64,000 nucleotides of DNA from contig NZ_BAAAFG010000016.1 in the NCBI RefSeq assembly GCF_039523415.1, positions 124,001-188,000 on the forward strand, read 5' to 3'. This DNA comes from Gangjinia marincola (GTDB lineage Bacteria > Bacteroidota > Bacteroidia > Flavobacteriales > Flavobacteriaceae). This document shows, piece after piece, positions 35,299-44,414 of this stretch (position 1 is the stretch's first letter; each line of letters starts with the position of its first letter). The notes beneath the pieces are model-generated. The model made no database searches, was not told the origin of the DNA, and saw only the letters and a program-made list of their open reading frames with translations. The translations under genes were made by a program, and so were the position numbers.

Positions 35299-36155
35299 AA
35301 ATCAACATCAAATTGCTTAGAAACAGCGCTCTCGTATTGGGAGTGCTGTTTGTATTTGGCTGCGCCGGAAAAAGCTATAAAAACATCGACTATTTAGCTA
35401 ACAGTGATATTCCTGCTACCTACAAGCTTGAAGAAGAACACCTCCCTAGCCTGAATGTGTTTGCCCCCCCAAAAGCCGAGAATGCTCCCGTCATCATTTT
35501 TGTACACGGTGGGAACTGGAACAGCGGCAAAAAAGAAACCTACTGGTTTTTAGGCCGAAACTTTGCCAAAAAAGACATCGTCACCGTGATTCCCGGGTAT
35601 ACCCTGAGTCCGCGTGTGAATTGTGAGGTAATGGCAAAAGAAATTGCCGAAGCTGTGCACTGGACCAAAGAAAACATTGCTCAATACGGAGGTGATCCAG
35701 AACAAATCTATGTAATGGGGCATAGTGCCGGCGGACATCTGGTCGCATTAATAAGCACCAATCCCACGTATCTAAAAAATCCCTCGGAGTATATTAAAGG
35801 TGTGATCTTGAATGATGCTGCAAAGTTGGACGCCTATAGCTTGCTACAGATCGATCCACCAACAGCTAAGTTCGATTATGCCACTACCTGGACGACCAGC
35901 CCAACCGAATGGAAAAACGCCTCACCCATCTATTATCTCGATGAGGAGACGCCTACAATGAAAGTCTATATTGGCACCGAAACTTACAAATCTATCCTAT
36001 TTTATAATAAAGCGTTCTTGGAAGAACTCCGCCAGTACCAACCTGATGCTGAAGGCATTTACTTAGACAAAAAACATGTGCCAATGATGTCCCAGTTTGT
36101 TTGGCCGTGGAATGATCGCTACAAGGAGATTGTTGAGTTTATAGAATCTAATTAG
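35295..36155 (+). CDS. alpha/beta-hydrolase lipoprotein (esterase type)
   Basis: A 286-aa protein with a lipobox (FGCAGKS) after its signal helix. Hydrolase motifs are the oxyanion-hole HGGNWNSG, the nucleophile elbow GHSAGG and a C-terminal KKHVPM histidine. It is of the carboxylesterase type (alpha/beta hydrolase fold-3). It overlaps the HMA-MauE gene by 4 bp, so it is cotranscribed with the metal cluster, though no metal function is apparent. Confidence 0.82.
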   Translation: MKINIKLLRNSALVLGVLFVFGCAGKSYKNIDYLANSDIPATYKLEEEHLPSLNVFAPPKAENAPVIIFVHGGNWNSGKKETYWFLGRNFAKKDIVTVIPGYTLSPRVNCEVMAKEIAEAVHWTKENIAQYGGDPEQIYVMGHSAGGHLVALISTNPTYLKNPSEYIKGVILNDAAKLDAYSLLQIDPPTAKFDYATTWTTSPTEWKNASPIYYLDEETPTMKVYIGTETYKSILFYNKAFLEELRQYQPDAEGIYLDKKHVPMMSQFVWPWNDRYKEIVEFIESN

Positions 36156-36156
36156 T

Positions 36157-36645
36157 CTATATATCGGTGTGTGTGACAGAAAAACTACCGTTGGTAACGG
36201 TATATACCGCTCCGCCATTTACCGCAGGCTCTGACACAAAATTAAAGGTGCCAGAAATTCTTCGGTTTTGAATGTCATTTTCGGTGATGGTGATGCTTCC
36301 ACTATCGGCAAACCCATCATCATCGGCATCGTTAGACGTTGGTGGCGAATAGTATCCTTGAACAAACGCCTGGTCGTCGTCAAACCATTCGTATGTACCC
36401 GGGACAATATCCACCGGTACAAAAATCTGAATTTGCTCTGCCGTGTTTCCCATGGCTCCCGTAATGATAACCGTATTTATAGATGTAGTGTTAAACGCTG
36501 AAACAAAGGGCGGGTCGTAATCTTCGCCGTCAACTACAGCAAAAAAGGTGTCATTTGAAGGATTGCCGGGATCGTTGTCATCATCGTTATTACAAGAAAT
36601 CAGTGAAATAGCAACTAAGAGTAAAAGTGTAAGGGATTTTTTCAT
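36157..36645 (-). CDS. secreted lipoprotein (DUF6252-like)
   Basis: A 162-aa lipoprotein (LISC lipobox, then the acidic NNDDDNDPG linker common in Bacteroidota surface lipoproteins). The body has alternating strands with FFAVVDGEDY, SGSITITENDIQNRRISGTFNF and ITENGSFSV-like ends, as in DUF6252 proteins. The function is unknown. It converges with the hydrolase gene with a one-base gap. Confidence 0.65.
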   Translation of the reverse strand: MKKSLTLLLLVAISLISCNNDDDNDPGNPSNDTFFAVVDGEDYDPPFVSAFNTTSINTVIITGAMGNTAEQIQIFVPVDIVPGTYEWFDDDQAFVQGYYSPPTSNDADDDGFADSGSITITENDIQNRRISGTFNFVSEPAVNGGAVYTVTNGSFSVTHTDI

Positions 36646-36714
36646 GAGTATTAAAATTTAGTTTCCCTTTGATGGGTAAGTAACTAAAAAGTTAACACCT
36701 CCTGAATAATTTCT

Positions 36715-37011
36715 TTACTGCTGCTGAATGATCTGCTTTAGTTGGTCTTTTTGAACCAAGCCTGATTGCCTCCAAACTTGTTTGCCTTCTTTAAACAGGA
36801 TCATGGTGGGCACTCCTCTCACCTGGTATTGACCCGCCAGAGGCTGGTTTTTATCCACATCGACTTTGACAATTTTCACGTCATCGCCTAATTCATCTTT
36901 GACTTGTTTTAAAATCGGCGCCAGCGCTTTACAGGGGCCACACCAATCGGCGTAAAAGTCAACCAATACAGTAGGTGCGCTGGATATGATGGTGGAGAAC
37001 GATGATTTCAT
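36715..37011 (-). CDS. trxA: thioredoxin
   Basis: A 98-aa thioredoxin with the WCGPCK active site (about residues 27-32) and the cis-Pro loop RGVPTMILF. It has no signal peptide, so it is cytoplasmic. It is shorter than typical TrxA by a few residues at the N-terminus but has every core element. It lies alone between a lipoprotein and a regulatory-domain gene on the same strand. Confidence 0.92.
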   Translation of the reverse strand: MKSSFSTIISSAPTVLVDFYADWCGPCKALAPILKQVKDELGDDVKIVKVDVDKNQPLAGQYQVRGVPTMILFKEGKQVWRQSGLVQKDQLKQIIQQQ

Positions 37012-37045
37012 GGTTTTATGGTTTGAATAATTCTGAAACTAAACG

Positions 37046-37705
37046 TTAATTTTTAATTTTTTCTACCACCAAACCACCCAATACTACAATTTGTTCTTTC
37101 ATTTTTAAGTTATACATTATCCTTCTTTTCTTAAGATCGATATGCTCCGTTTTAAAGCCTTGAAAAGAAAAAGTTAATTTGTAATTTTTCTCATATGCTT
37201 TAAGAGGAATATCAAAGGTAAACTCCCCATTTTCATTGCTTATGACTCCTTTTCGCAACTCTGAGACGATAATATTGACGCCAGGTAACTCCAAACCATC
37301 TTTTGAGGTGACTTTACCCTTTATTTTTATGAAATCTTCTTTAGAAGTATTAGAGTAGTTGAATGTTTTTAAAGAATCAATTGTAATATGTTCTTGTTCT
37401 TTAGGATTTGATTGCGCATGTAAGGGTTGGCATAGGGCTAACAATGTAAATGTTCCAACGAGTAATCCGGTCAAATTTAAACCTGCATTCATTGGTCGAT
37501 GATAAGATTGATTTAGTTGTATATCATTAATCTTAGCACAAATATTCTTGTTTTTTGAAATAATCTGATTGATTTCTGAAACACTTAATCTTGTAAAATC
37601 AAACACTTCTTTTTCACAGCTTAAGCAAAATTTCCCATCAGAACTTGGCGACATATCATTCCAAGTTTCAGGACAAGGTTCAGGTATTGACAATTTATAT
37701 TTCAT
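37046..37705 (-). CDS. carboxypeptidase-regulatory-like domain protein with N-terminal Cys motif
   Basis: A 219-aa protein. Its first 50 residues (CPETWNDMSPSSDGKFCLSC) hold a zinc-ribbon-like set of cysteines common at the start of Bacteroidota proteins of this kind. A membrane segment follows near residue 80, then a CarboxypepD_reg-like domain (IKIKGKVTSKDGLELPGVNIIV, NENGEFTFDI). It is probably membrane-anchored with the beta-sandwich outside. The function is unknown. Confidence 0.7.
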   Translation of the reverse strand: MKYKLSIPEPCPETWNDMSPSSDGKFCLSCEKEVFDFTRLSVSEINQIISKNKNICAKINDIQLNQSYHRPMNAGLNLTGLLVGTFTLLALCQPLHAQSNPKEQEHITIDSLKTFNYSNTSKEDFIKIKGKVTSKDGLELPGVNIIVSELRKGVISNENGEFTFDIPLKAYEKNYKLTFSFQGFKTEHIDLKKRRIMYNLKMKEQIVVLGGLVVEKIKN

Positions 37706-38150
37706 AAGTACATCTAAAAATACAAATAAAATTATAAGTATTGGGAAAGTTATCAGGAGCCTAATTATATATTTCTAAATTCAAAAATGAAATGCTACTA
37801 CCCATTACCCAATCCTTATATATGCACGCAAAGTCGCTAGGGCGCAAAGTATTCTCTAAAACTGAAAACCATCAACTCACGACTCACAGACTCAGGGCTC
37901 TAAGTCTTGTTGACAGTCGCAATCAGCAGTTTTCAGTATTACCTTTTTGTTGGCAGCAATAATAACCCAATAACAAATAACTTAATAACTAGTCTTCAAT
38001 TGCGGTCTGAAGTTTTCAGTTGTTGTTCAATATCCGTATTAAGGAATAGAATAATAACTAATCCATTAGTGCTCCTGCCTAAAACACTCACCTCTCATCA
38101 ACTCATCACTCATCAACTCATCCCAACTACCAACTACCTACTACCTAACT
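37706..38150. other. 445-bp gap with intergenic repeats
   Basis: No gene is visible. It contains a GCAAAGTCG-GGGCGCAAAG repeat of a common Bacteroidota type (about 37823-37848) and a run of CATCAACTCAT/CTACCAACTACCTACTAC short repeats near 38090-38150, next to the cbpM stop codon. Confidence 0.6.
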
Positions 38151-38441
38151 TTACTCAAACCTCCCTAACCTGCGCTTTAGCAAGGTCACCTCCTCCTGCA
38201 AATTCTGAATCTTATCCAACAGGTTATGAATCACATCTAAGCCTTCTGGAGTAAAATTGAATTCGCGCTGCAGGCGAACGATTTTTTCTAATTTAGGCAA
38301 TTCCTGATAAGCGATATAGTAGGATTCTTCTTCATACCGGGCATCAATCAAGTCAATCTCATTGAGTTGCATTACAAACTGCTCTTCTACGTCGTAAGTA
38401 GAACAAAATTCTTTAAGGGTAATGTAAACGGTGGTGTCCAT
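38151..38441 (-). CDS. cbpM: chaperone modulator CbpM
   Basis: A 96-aa helical protein, MerR-like in style (ITLKEFCSTYDVEEQFVMQLNEIDLI, then a C-terminal leucine-rich coiled coil LLDKIQNLQEEVTLLKRRL). It matches CbpM, which binds and inhibits the J domain of CbpA. It ends next to cbpA: the cbpA stop is 2 bp upstream of its start, so they are cotranscribed. Confidence 0.85.
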   Translation of the reverse strand: MDTTVYITLKEFCSTYDVEEQFVMQLNEIDLIDARYEEESYYIAYQELPKLEKIVRLQREFNFTPEGLDVIHNLLDKIQNLQEEVTLLKRRLGRFE

Positions 38442-38443
38442 GG

Positions 38444-39355
38444 CTAGAGGTTTGTTTTGGCGAGTTGTTCGACTATTTTTTTCTGTTCTGCCGTAAGGGT
38501 TTTTGGTAACTTGACCTGATAGGTGATGTACAAATCTCCGTAGGCATCTTTTTGTTTATATTTTGGCAATCCTTTACCGGAAAGCTTAACTTGTTTTCCA
38601 TTTGGAGTAGCTTGTGCCAACTTGAGTTTCACCTTACCGCTGAGGGTATCGACCGTCATTTCTCCCCCCAATACCATTGTAGTCAGTGGAACTTCATAGG
38701 TTTTATAGAGATTACTGCCCTCACGTTTAAAAGCTGTATTATTTAAGATTTGAAAAGTGATGTAAAGATCTCCCTTGGGTCCGCCGTTGACGCCTTCACC
38801 TCCATAACCGGCGATTTTAATGGTTTGCCCGTCTTCAATCCCGGCAGGAATGGTAATTCTAATTTTCTTCCCATTTACCGTTAAGGTTTGCTTATGCGTT
38901 TCTAAAACATCTGTCAAGTTAAGCTGAAGCGAGGCGTTAAAATCCTGTCCGCGGAAGCCTTGTGAAGAGCTTCTACCAAAACCTGCTCCCCCGCCGGCGC
39001 CACCAAACATTTGAGAAAAGAAATCTGAAAAATCTTCGGCTCCACCTTCGCTGTAGGTATAGCCTCCAAAACCTCTTCCGGCGTGTTGTTGCTGCTGTTG
39101 AGCTTTTTTGGCTTTCTCAAATTCCTCGGCATGTTGCCAGTCTTTGCCGTACTCGTCGTATTTTTTCCGCTTGACGGGATCGTTCAGCACCTCATGCGCC
39201 TCATTAATTTCTTTAAATTTCTTTTCGGCATCAGCATCTCCGGGATTCAAGTCGGGATGATACTTACGGGCAAGTTTGCGGTAGGCTTTTTTAATGTCGT
39301 CTTGAGAAGCACTTTTTGCAATGCCCAGAGTCTTATAGTAATCGATAAATTCCAT
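38444..39355 (-). CDS. cbpA: CbpA-like DnaJ-family cochaperone
   Basis: A 303-aa DnaJ-type protein. The N-terminal J domain (about 5-68) contains the HPD motif in KYHPDLNPGD. A Gly/Phe-rich and Gln-rich linker (about 80-130) precedes the two C-terminal beta domains (LNLTDVLETHKQ, GGEGVNGGPKGDLYITF, KGLPKYKQKDAYGDLYI). It lacks the zinc-finger CxxCxGxG repeats of DnaJ, which points to CbpA. The following gene cbpM supports this. Confidence 0.92.
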   Translation of the reverse strand: MEFIDYYKTLGIAKSASQDDIKKAYRKLARKYHPDLNPGDADAEKKFKEINEAHEVLNDPVKRKKYDEYGKDWQHAEEFEKAKKAQQQQQHAGRGFGGYTYSEGGAEDFSDFFSQMFGGAGGGAGFGRSSSQGFRGQDFNASLQLNLTDVLETHKQTLTVNGKKIRITIPAGIEDGQTIKIAGYGGEGVNGGPKGDLYITFQILNNTAFKREGSNLYKTYEVPLTTMVLGGEMTVDTLSGKVKLKLAQATPNGKQVKLSGKGLPKYKQKDAYGDLYITYQVKLPKTLTAEQKKIVEQLAKTNL

Positions 39356-39443
39356 ATATGCAATTGTATAGGGAAGATAAAGAACACCTGGTCGATACCT
39401 GTGCGTTTTTAGAATATTTTAGTAGCAAAAAAGACTTTTTTAG

Positions 39444-40607
39444 CTAAGCCTTAGCAGAAAATTTTTCTTTGAGCATCTTAGCGGCAGTTGTATATCCTCC
39501 TTGATTGCCATCTACAAAATGAATGTGTTGATCCACCCTATCTTCTACGTAACATGACATGATCGAAGCGTTGGTTATGTGCATGCCATAAATGATATGT
39601 TGTGCAGACTCCCGGTCATTTAAAAATTTCTCTAGCGCATTGACCTGGGGCGGAGTTCCCACAATGACCATATTAATTAATCCATCTAACATAATGGTGT
39701 CTGAACGTTTCGAAACGCTGTTTAGATAATTCTTTCCCTCTTTAGAAATTGAAAAATACATCGGCCCGAAAAGATTCAACATCCAATATTGGAGAATGCT
39801 TAACCATTTATGCTCTCCCACCCTCATATAAAATTCACGCTGAATTCGTTGCCAGGAGAGATCCAATTTAAGCTTAGCTACTGAAATTGGATTCCGCATT
39901 TCATGATTCCCAAAAATCTCTTCGATACGATATAAAATCTCGCTGTATACTTGGGATTGCCTGCTTTCATCCATACAATCAATTAAAAGACAGATTACTT
40001 TTTTAGATTCTTCATCTGGTAGGATTTGATTCCACCGGCATTCAAAGCCTTCCAGGTTAGGTTTTTTTCCTATAAATCGATCGGCTTCCTCTAAGACAAA
40101 ATTATCTTTAATATGTCGCTCTGCATACTTTAAGCCTGATCCCACTACCACAGGAATGGTGAGCTGTTCAGTTACGTTTGCTTTTGCGATCTTAAGTGTT
40201 TTCTCCTCGCGGTATACTTCTTCTACCAATAAACTCCCCGTATATAACGTAAGATTAAGGCTTTGCTGAATGTGGTTTCGGTAAACGGCAAGCGCATCTA
40301 AGACACTATCATGCAAAACTGGCGGAATGATAAAGGTGACACCATCCCCACCAAAGAAATACGGAATCTCATGAGCTGGATCATTTTGCTTCACTTCATT
40401 TAGGACACTTACAATGCTACCAGTAGCTGCCATGTTTACATCATTGTGCAATCCACGCTCTATTGCCTTAGTGCTATTTTGAACATCTGCAATAACTATA
40501 AACCAATCGCCCGGTACCTTAGAAAAAAGACCATCATTGCCTACTAATTGCGCGAGTGGAATAGCATGATTAATCAATTTGCGGTAAAAGGTACTTGAAT
40601 AGTTCAA
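39444..40607 (-). CDS. DUF3095 family protein (adenylate cyclase-like)
   Basis: A 387-aa soluble protein. The family's GDWFIVIADVQNSTKAIERG stretch resembles a class III nucleotidyl cyclase metal site, and YFFGGDGVTFIIPP follows. The C-terminal third includes a winged-helix-like region. The DUF3095 name is from memory. Its biochemical role is not established, though a cyclase-like fold is often proposed. It is divergent from the App1-like gene. Confidence 0.75.
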   Translation of the reverse strand: MNYSSTFYRKLINHAIPLAQLVGNDGLFSKVPGDWFIVIADVQNSTKAIERGLHNDVNMAATGSIVSVLNEVKQNDPAHEIPYFFGGDGVTFIIPPVLHDSVLDALAVYRNHIQQSLNLTLYTGSLLVEEVYREEKTLKIAKANVTEQLTIPVVVGSGLKYAERHIKDNFVLEEADRFIGKKPNLEGFECRWNQILPDEESKKVICLLIDCMDESRQSQVYSEILYRIEEIFGNHEMRNPISVAKLKLDLSWQRIQREFYMRVGEHKWLSILQYWMLNLFGPMYFSISKEGKNYLNSVSKRSDTIMLDGLINMVIVGTPPQVNALEKFLNDRESAQHIIYGMHITNASIMSCYVEDRVDQHIHFVDGNQGGYTTAAKMLKEKFSAKA

Positions 40608-40725
40608 AAGAATGCGAAAAATATAAGATGCTAATTAGGGTTAAATTACGTGATTAAAGTATTAACAAAGTAATAAATAGTTGAACCATTAATAAAGAAT
40701 AAAGTAAGTTTAAAAAAACATCTTA

Positions 40726-41742
40726 ATGGCTCCCTTTACGTTTATTTCAAATATTATAGATGATCCAGATCCAGTCATCGTATATCCGTTTGATGGGTAT
40801 GCAAATAAGTCACACATTTACGCTCAAGCCAGGGTGTTAGAAGATGAAGGGATTCAACATCATGAAGAAGATTCTGTCTTAAAAAACATCTACAATACCT
40901 ACAAACGTTTTGCTACAGATGAGATTCACAATGCAAAAGTAAGGGTGCGCTGTGACGAAGAAACCTTTATCACCTATTCTGATAAGGAGGGCTATATCTA
41001 CATAGATCATGAGCATAATTTCACCCTTAAGCACCAGCAAAATTTATGGCTGCCCTTGACCTATGAATTGCTGGTAGATGATACTGTAATCCACACGGTT
41101 ACCGCTTCGATCTTAAAGCCCCATCCCAAGGTTAATTTTGCGGTAATTAGCGATATAGATGATACCTTACTTGAGACGGGTGTAACTTCCTTTTTCAAGT
41201 GGCGTCTGTTAGTAAATTCTGTTGCAAAACACAGTGACAAGCGCAAGGCATTTAAAAATGCGGCTAAATTGTATCAGCAATTAAAAAAGGGACCTAGCGG
41301 CTACGGAGATAATCCTATGTTTTATTTATCTAATAGCCCGTGGAATTTGCATGAATACATTCATTCGTTTTTAAACCGAAATGATTTTCCCAAAGGACCT
41401 TTACTTATGCGGGACTTTGGTCTTGAGAATAAAAAGAAGGACCACTTTACGGAAGAAAATAAATACCTTAAATCCAAGCACTTACTTACCATATATCCCG
41501 AAACGAACTTTATTTTGGTGGGTGATGCAGGTGAATTAGACACCGATATTTATTTAGAACTGGCCAAAGAATTCCCCGGAAGAATTTTAGCGATTTACAT
41601 TCGAAAGGTGAAGAAAAAAAAGAATAATGCGAGAGTAGAAGCTATTCTAACTGCACAAACAGATATTGAGGTGCTCTTATTTAAAGAGACTAAAGAAGCT
41701 TTGGCGCACGCGCGTGAACGAGGCTTTATTGAGCCACTTTAA
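40726..41742 (+). CDS. App1-like phosphatidate phosphatase domain protein (DUF2183)
   Basis: A 338-aa protein. A beta-rich N-terminal part (about 1-130) precedes the App1/LNS2-like phosphatase domain with catalytic VISDIDDTLLETG (DxDxT). FYLSNSPWNLHEYI and LVGDAGELDTDIY supply the other HAD motifs. Homologues dephosphorylate phosphatidic acid. There is no signal peptide. Its end overlaps the convergent ridA-like gene by 17 bp. Confidence 0.85.
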   Translation: MAPFTFISNIIDDPDPVIVYPFDGYANKSHIYAQARVLEDEGIQHHEEDSVLKNIYNTYKRFATDEIHNAKVRVRCDEETFITYSDKEGYIYIDHEHNFTLKHQQNLWLPLTYELLVDDTVIHTVTASILKPHPKVNFAVISDIDDTLLETGVTSFFKWRLLVNSVAKHSDKRKAFKNAAKLYQQLKKGPSGYGDNPMFYLSNSPWNLHEYIHSFLNRNDFPKGPLLMRDFGLENKKKDHFTEENKYLKSKHLLTIYPETNFILVGDAGELDTDIYLELAKEFPGRILAIYIRKVKKKKNNARVEAILTAQTDIEVLLFKETKEALAHARERGFIEPL

Positions 41743-42211
41743 TAGCAACTACTTCTATTTCGATTTTAGCTCCTCTGGCCAACGCCTCTGCCGCAAAGGT
41801 AGTTCTGGCTGGCTTTTGAGGAAAATATGCCTGGTAAATCTCATTAAACGCTGAAAAATCTTGAATGTCATCTAAAATCACAGTGGCTTTAACAACATCG
41901 TCAAGTTCAAGGCCATGGTGCTTGAGCACTGCCTTAATATTTTCTAAGGCTTGTTTTGTCTCTGCCGTTATACCACCATCAACTAAGGTTCTGGTACTGT
42001 GATCCATCCCAATTTGTCCTGAAAGATAGTAGATGTCTCCTACTTGTACCACATCACTAAATGGTGCCGACTTCTTTTCAGGCTCATGAGATGAATGAAA
42101 TACAGGTTCTATTGATAGTTGATGTTTGATGTTATCCCCGCCTCCTTCTTTAAGAGTAGTAGTACAGCTTAACAACAAAATGGTGAACAAAAGAAAAATG
42201 ACATATCTCAT
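41726..42211 (-). CDS. RidA-family protein with lipoprotein signal
   Basis: A 161-aa protein. RidA motifs are the IYYLSGQIGMD stretch, LENIKAVLKHHGLELDDVVKATVIL and PARTTFAAEALARGAKIEIEVVA with the catalytic Arg. RidA proteins deaminate reactive imines and enamines. Unusually for RidA, the N-terminus has a lipobox (LLSCTTT), so this copy is exported and anchored, an unusual location for the family. Confidence 0.82.
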   Translation of the reverse strand: MRYVIFLLFTILLLSCTTTLKEGGGDNIKHQLSIEPVFHSSHEPEKKSAPFSDVVQVGDIYYLSGQIGMDHSTRTLVDGGITAETKQALENIKAVLKHHGLELDDVVKATVILDDIQDFSAFNEIYQAYFPQKPARTTFAAEALARGAKIEIEVVAIKVAQ

Positions 42212-42222
42212 AGGTGTAAAAT

Positions 42223-42250
42223 AAAAAAGGCCACCTATGTACAGGTAGCC
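42223..42250 (-). terminator. terminator of the rhodanese/thioredoxin operon
   Basis: On the minus strand GGCTACCTGT pairs with the later AGGTGGCC around a small loop and a run of six T follows. It lies just past the stop of the rhodanese gene at 42275. Confidence 0.75.
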
Positions 42251-42274
42251 GGGTTATCTTATTAAAATATAGAA

Positions 42275-42673
42275 TTAATTATCGGCTTCTACCTTGTCAA
42301 ACTTCCATTTGCTCAAACCACCATTGAGGTCATATATTTTTTCAAAGCCTTTTTCTTTTAATATTTTGGCACATTTAGCACTGCGCCCGCCGCGCCCACA
42401 GTAGACTGCAACCGGTTTGGTTTTATCCAAATGTTCTAGCTTATTGGCAAAATTATCATCGTAAACAATATTTTGTGCATTGTTTAAATGAACCTCGTTA
42501 AATTCTTTAACCGTCCTAACATCAATGATCTGCGCTTTTTTAAGTTTAATTAACTCCTGCATTTCTGCTTGAGTCACTAACTGTATTTGCTGTTCCTCTT
42601 GAGCAACAGCTTTTTTACAACTTGTAGTAAGCTGAAAAAGCAACACGAAAATTATAAGACCTAATTTTTTCAT
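42275..42673 (-). CDS. secreted single-domain rhodanese (CxxR type)
   Basis: A 132-aa protein with a lipobox-like signal (LTTSCKKA). The rhodanese core shows AQIIDVRTVKEFNEVHLNNAQNI and the active site VYCGRGGRSAKCAK, with the catalytic Cys. Rhodaneses carry sulfane sulfur. It pairs with a cytoplasmic rhodanese just upstream and with two thioredoxin-fold genes in the same direction. Confidence 0.85.
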   Translation of the reverse strand: MKKLGLIIFVLLFQLTTSCKKAVAQEEQQIQLVTQAEMQELIKLKKAQIIDVRTVKEFNEVHLNNAQNIVYDDNFANKLEHLDKTKPVAVYCGRGGRSAKCAKILKEKGFEKIYDLNGGLSKWKFDKVEADN

Positions 42674-42684
42674 ATTTAGCGCAG

Positions 42685-42999
42685 TTAAGAATTAATTACC
42701 GGTCCATCCCACTCTGTTATACCTCCAATCAAGTTATAGGTTTTCGTAAAACCCATTTGATCCATAATCTGGCATGTTTGAGAACTTCTTCCGCCAGATC
42801 TGCAATACACGTAATAAGATTTGGATTTATCTAATTGTTGGATTTCTTCCATGAAGGATCCCGCAGCTAGGATGTTAATGTTTTGTGCCTCTGGGATATA
42901 CCCTTCTTCAACCTCTTCAGGGGTGCGTACGTCTAATAAGACCGCTTCATCTTCGGCTGCGTACTTTTCTTGAAAATCTTTTGAAGATAACTCTTCCAT
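42685..42999 (-). CDS. cytoplasmic rhodanese-like protein
   Basis: A 104-aa single-domain rhodanese with VLLDVRTPEEVEEGYIPEAQNI and active-site YVYCRSGGRSSQTC. It has no signal peptide. It is 11 bp upstream of the second rhodanese and shares its operon. Such proteins handle persulfide sulfur; the partner is not evident. Confidence 0.85.
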   Translation of the reverse strand: MEELSSKDFQEKYAAEDEAVLLDVRTPEEVEEGYIPEAQNINILAAGSFMEEIQQLDKSKSYYVYCRSGGRSSQTCQIMDQMGFTKTYNLIGGITEWDGPVINS

Positions 43000-43088
43000 A
43001 ATTTGAATAACGAATCTATGGTAAAAGTAGTCTATTTCGGCATAAAAAATAACTCTATCCGTTTTTTCACGATCTCAACTTCGTAGTA

Positions 43089-43730
43089 TTAGGCTTTCTT
43101 AATGCTACACCCTATGGCTTTAGTTTCTTGTACATCAATCTTTTTATTAGACAGTAATGCGTTGACAGCATCTTGTACGTAGAATTCGGTTGCATCAGCA
43201 GCATCTTTATAATTATTATCAATGGCTCCTATGTATTTGACAAGAAGATCATCGCCCTGTTTTTGTAATACGTAGGTGTGTGGTGTTTTAGTAGCACCGT
43301 ACTGTGGATATACATTTTGACCTTTATCAAACAGATAAGGAAAGGTAAAGCCTTTTTCTTTGGCTCTCACTTTCATGTTTTTATAGCTGTCTTCGGGATA
43401 TGCAGGGGTATCGTTAGGATTAATGGCAATCACGGGATAGCCCTTTTTTTTGAATTGTTGATCTAATGCAATGATTCTATCCTCATATAATACAGCATAT
43501 GGACAATGATTCGTGGTAAAAATGACAATAAAACCTTTAGCTTCAGGATAATCAGCCAAAGACACCATTGAACCATCGATATTTTTTAGGCTAAAATCAG
43601 TAGCTTTATCACCTACCTTATATCCTTGAAATGTGCTGATGTCATCACTTGCTACCAAATTAGCTGCCATGGCTACGACAGAGATAATTCCTACAACAAC
43701 AAGCGCAAAAAGTAATTTAGAAAATTTCAT
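43089..43730 (-). CDS. exported redoxin (PRX_like1 type)
   Basis: A 213-aa protein with a membrane-anchor or signal segment at residues 5-25. The thioredoxin-fold core has DFSLKNIDGSMVSL and IVFTTNHCPYAVLYEDRI with a single active Cys, then PVIAINPND. This fits the peroxiredoxin-like PRX_like1 group. Its start is one base past the TlpA-like stop, so the two are coupled. Confidence 0.8.
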   Translation of the reverse strand: MKFSKLLFALVVVGIISVVAMAANLVASDDISTFQGYKVGDKATDFSLKNIDGSMVSLADYPEAKGFIVIFTTNHCPYAVLYEDRIIALDQQFKKKGYPVIAINPNDTPAYPEDSYKNMKVRAKEKGFTFPYLFDKGQNVYPQYGATKTPHTYVLQKQGDDLLVKYIGAIDNNYKDAADATEFYVQDAVNALLSNKKIDVQETKAIGCSIKKA

Positions 43731-44252
43731 TTATAAGAATTTAGTTAGTTCTTCATTCAATTCTTTGTAGGTAAATGACTGCTCATAAAACGTACGGTCA
43801 GTACCCCGATAGATTAAGGTGGCTGGTATTGAACCAGACCAACGCGTGCTTACCTTATTGATCCACCCATTAGCATCTGGATCGTCTAATAACAATACAT
43901 CTGATTGTATTTTATTTTTTTTTACAAAAGGGATGACTTGTTTTTCCAGTAATTGTGGCATATCCAGACTTACTAAAATCACCTTAACCTTACCAGGATA
44001 TCGAGAACCTATTGTTTCAAAATACGGTAACTCTTGAACGCAAGGTTTACACCAGGTCGCCCAAAAATTGATTACATACGTGGTATCATTCTGCTGTTTA
44101 AGCAATGGAGCCAATTCCTCATAATTAACGATGGGAATTTCGTCCTTGGCAGTCTCTAATAAAGCTTGTGCTTTCAGATCAGTTTGCTCGTTACTTACAC
44201 ACCCCATCAATAGAAAACAGGTTCCGAAAATAAAAAAGTACAATTTGGTCAT
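43731..44252 (-). CDS. TlpA-like thioredoxin lipoprotein
   Basis: A 173-aa lipoprotein (LLMGCVSN lipobox). The thioredoxin domain has FWATWCKPCVQELPYFE with a CxxC redox pair and IPATLIYRG as the cis-Pro loop. It is a periplasmic thiol-disulfide reductase of the TlpA/ResA type. It is the first gene of a four-gene run of thioredoxin-fold and rhodanese proteins. Confidence 0.88.
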   Translation of the reverse strand: MTKLYFFIFGTCFLLMGCVSNEQTDLKAQALLETAKDEIPIVNYEELAPLLKQQNDTTYVINFWATWCKPCVQELPYFETIGSRYPGKVKVILVSLDMPQLLEKQVIPFVKKNKIQSDVLLLDDPDANGWINKVSTRWSGSIPATLIYRGTDRTFYEQSFTYKELNEELTKFL

Positions 44253-44383
44253 CTTGCCAAAAGTACCACATGGAGATAGGTTTAGAACAGACTTTAACGA
44301 TACTTTAAAAATGTGCTGTATCCATTTTAAAACCAGCTGTATTAATTAAATGTTAAATCACAAAATCATCTGCATAATTCTTC

Positions 44384-44400
44384 TACTTTTGTACAAACAA
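44384..44400 (+). promoter_or_regulatory. MarR promoter (TACTTTTG) with overlapping operator-like TTGTACAAACAA
   Basis: TACTTTTG (44384-44391) matches the TAnnTTTG -7 box. TTGTACAAACAA (44389-44400) overlaps it. A near-identical TTGTACATACAA lies upstream of yceI at 44864-44875, so both may be bound by the MarR protein. Confidence 0.5.
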
Positions 44401-44414
44401 ATATTGTAGATACA

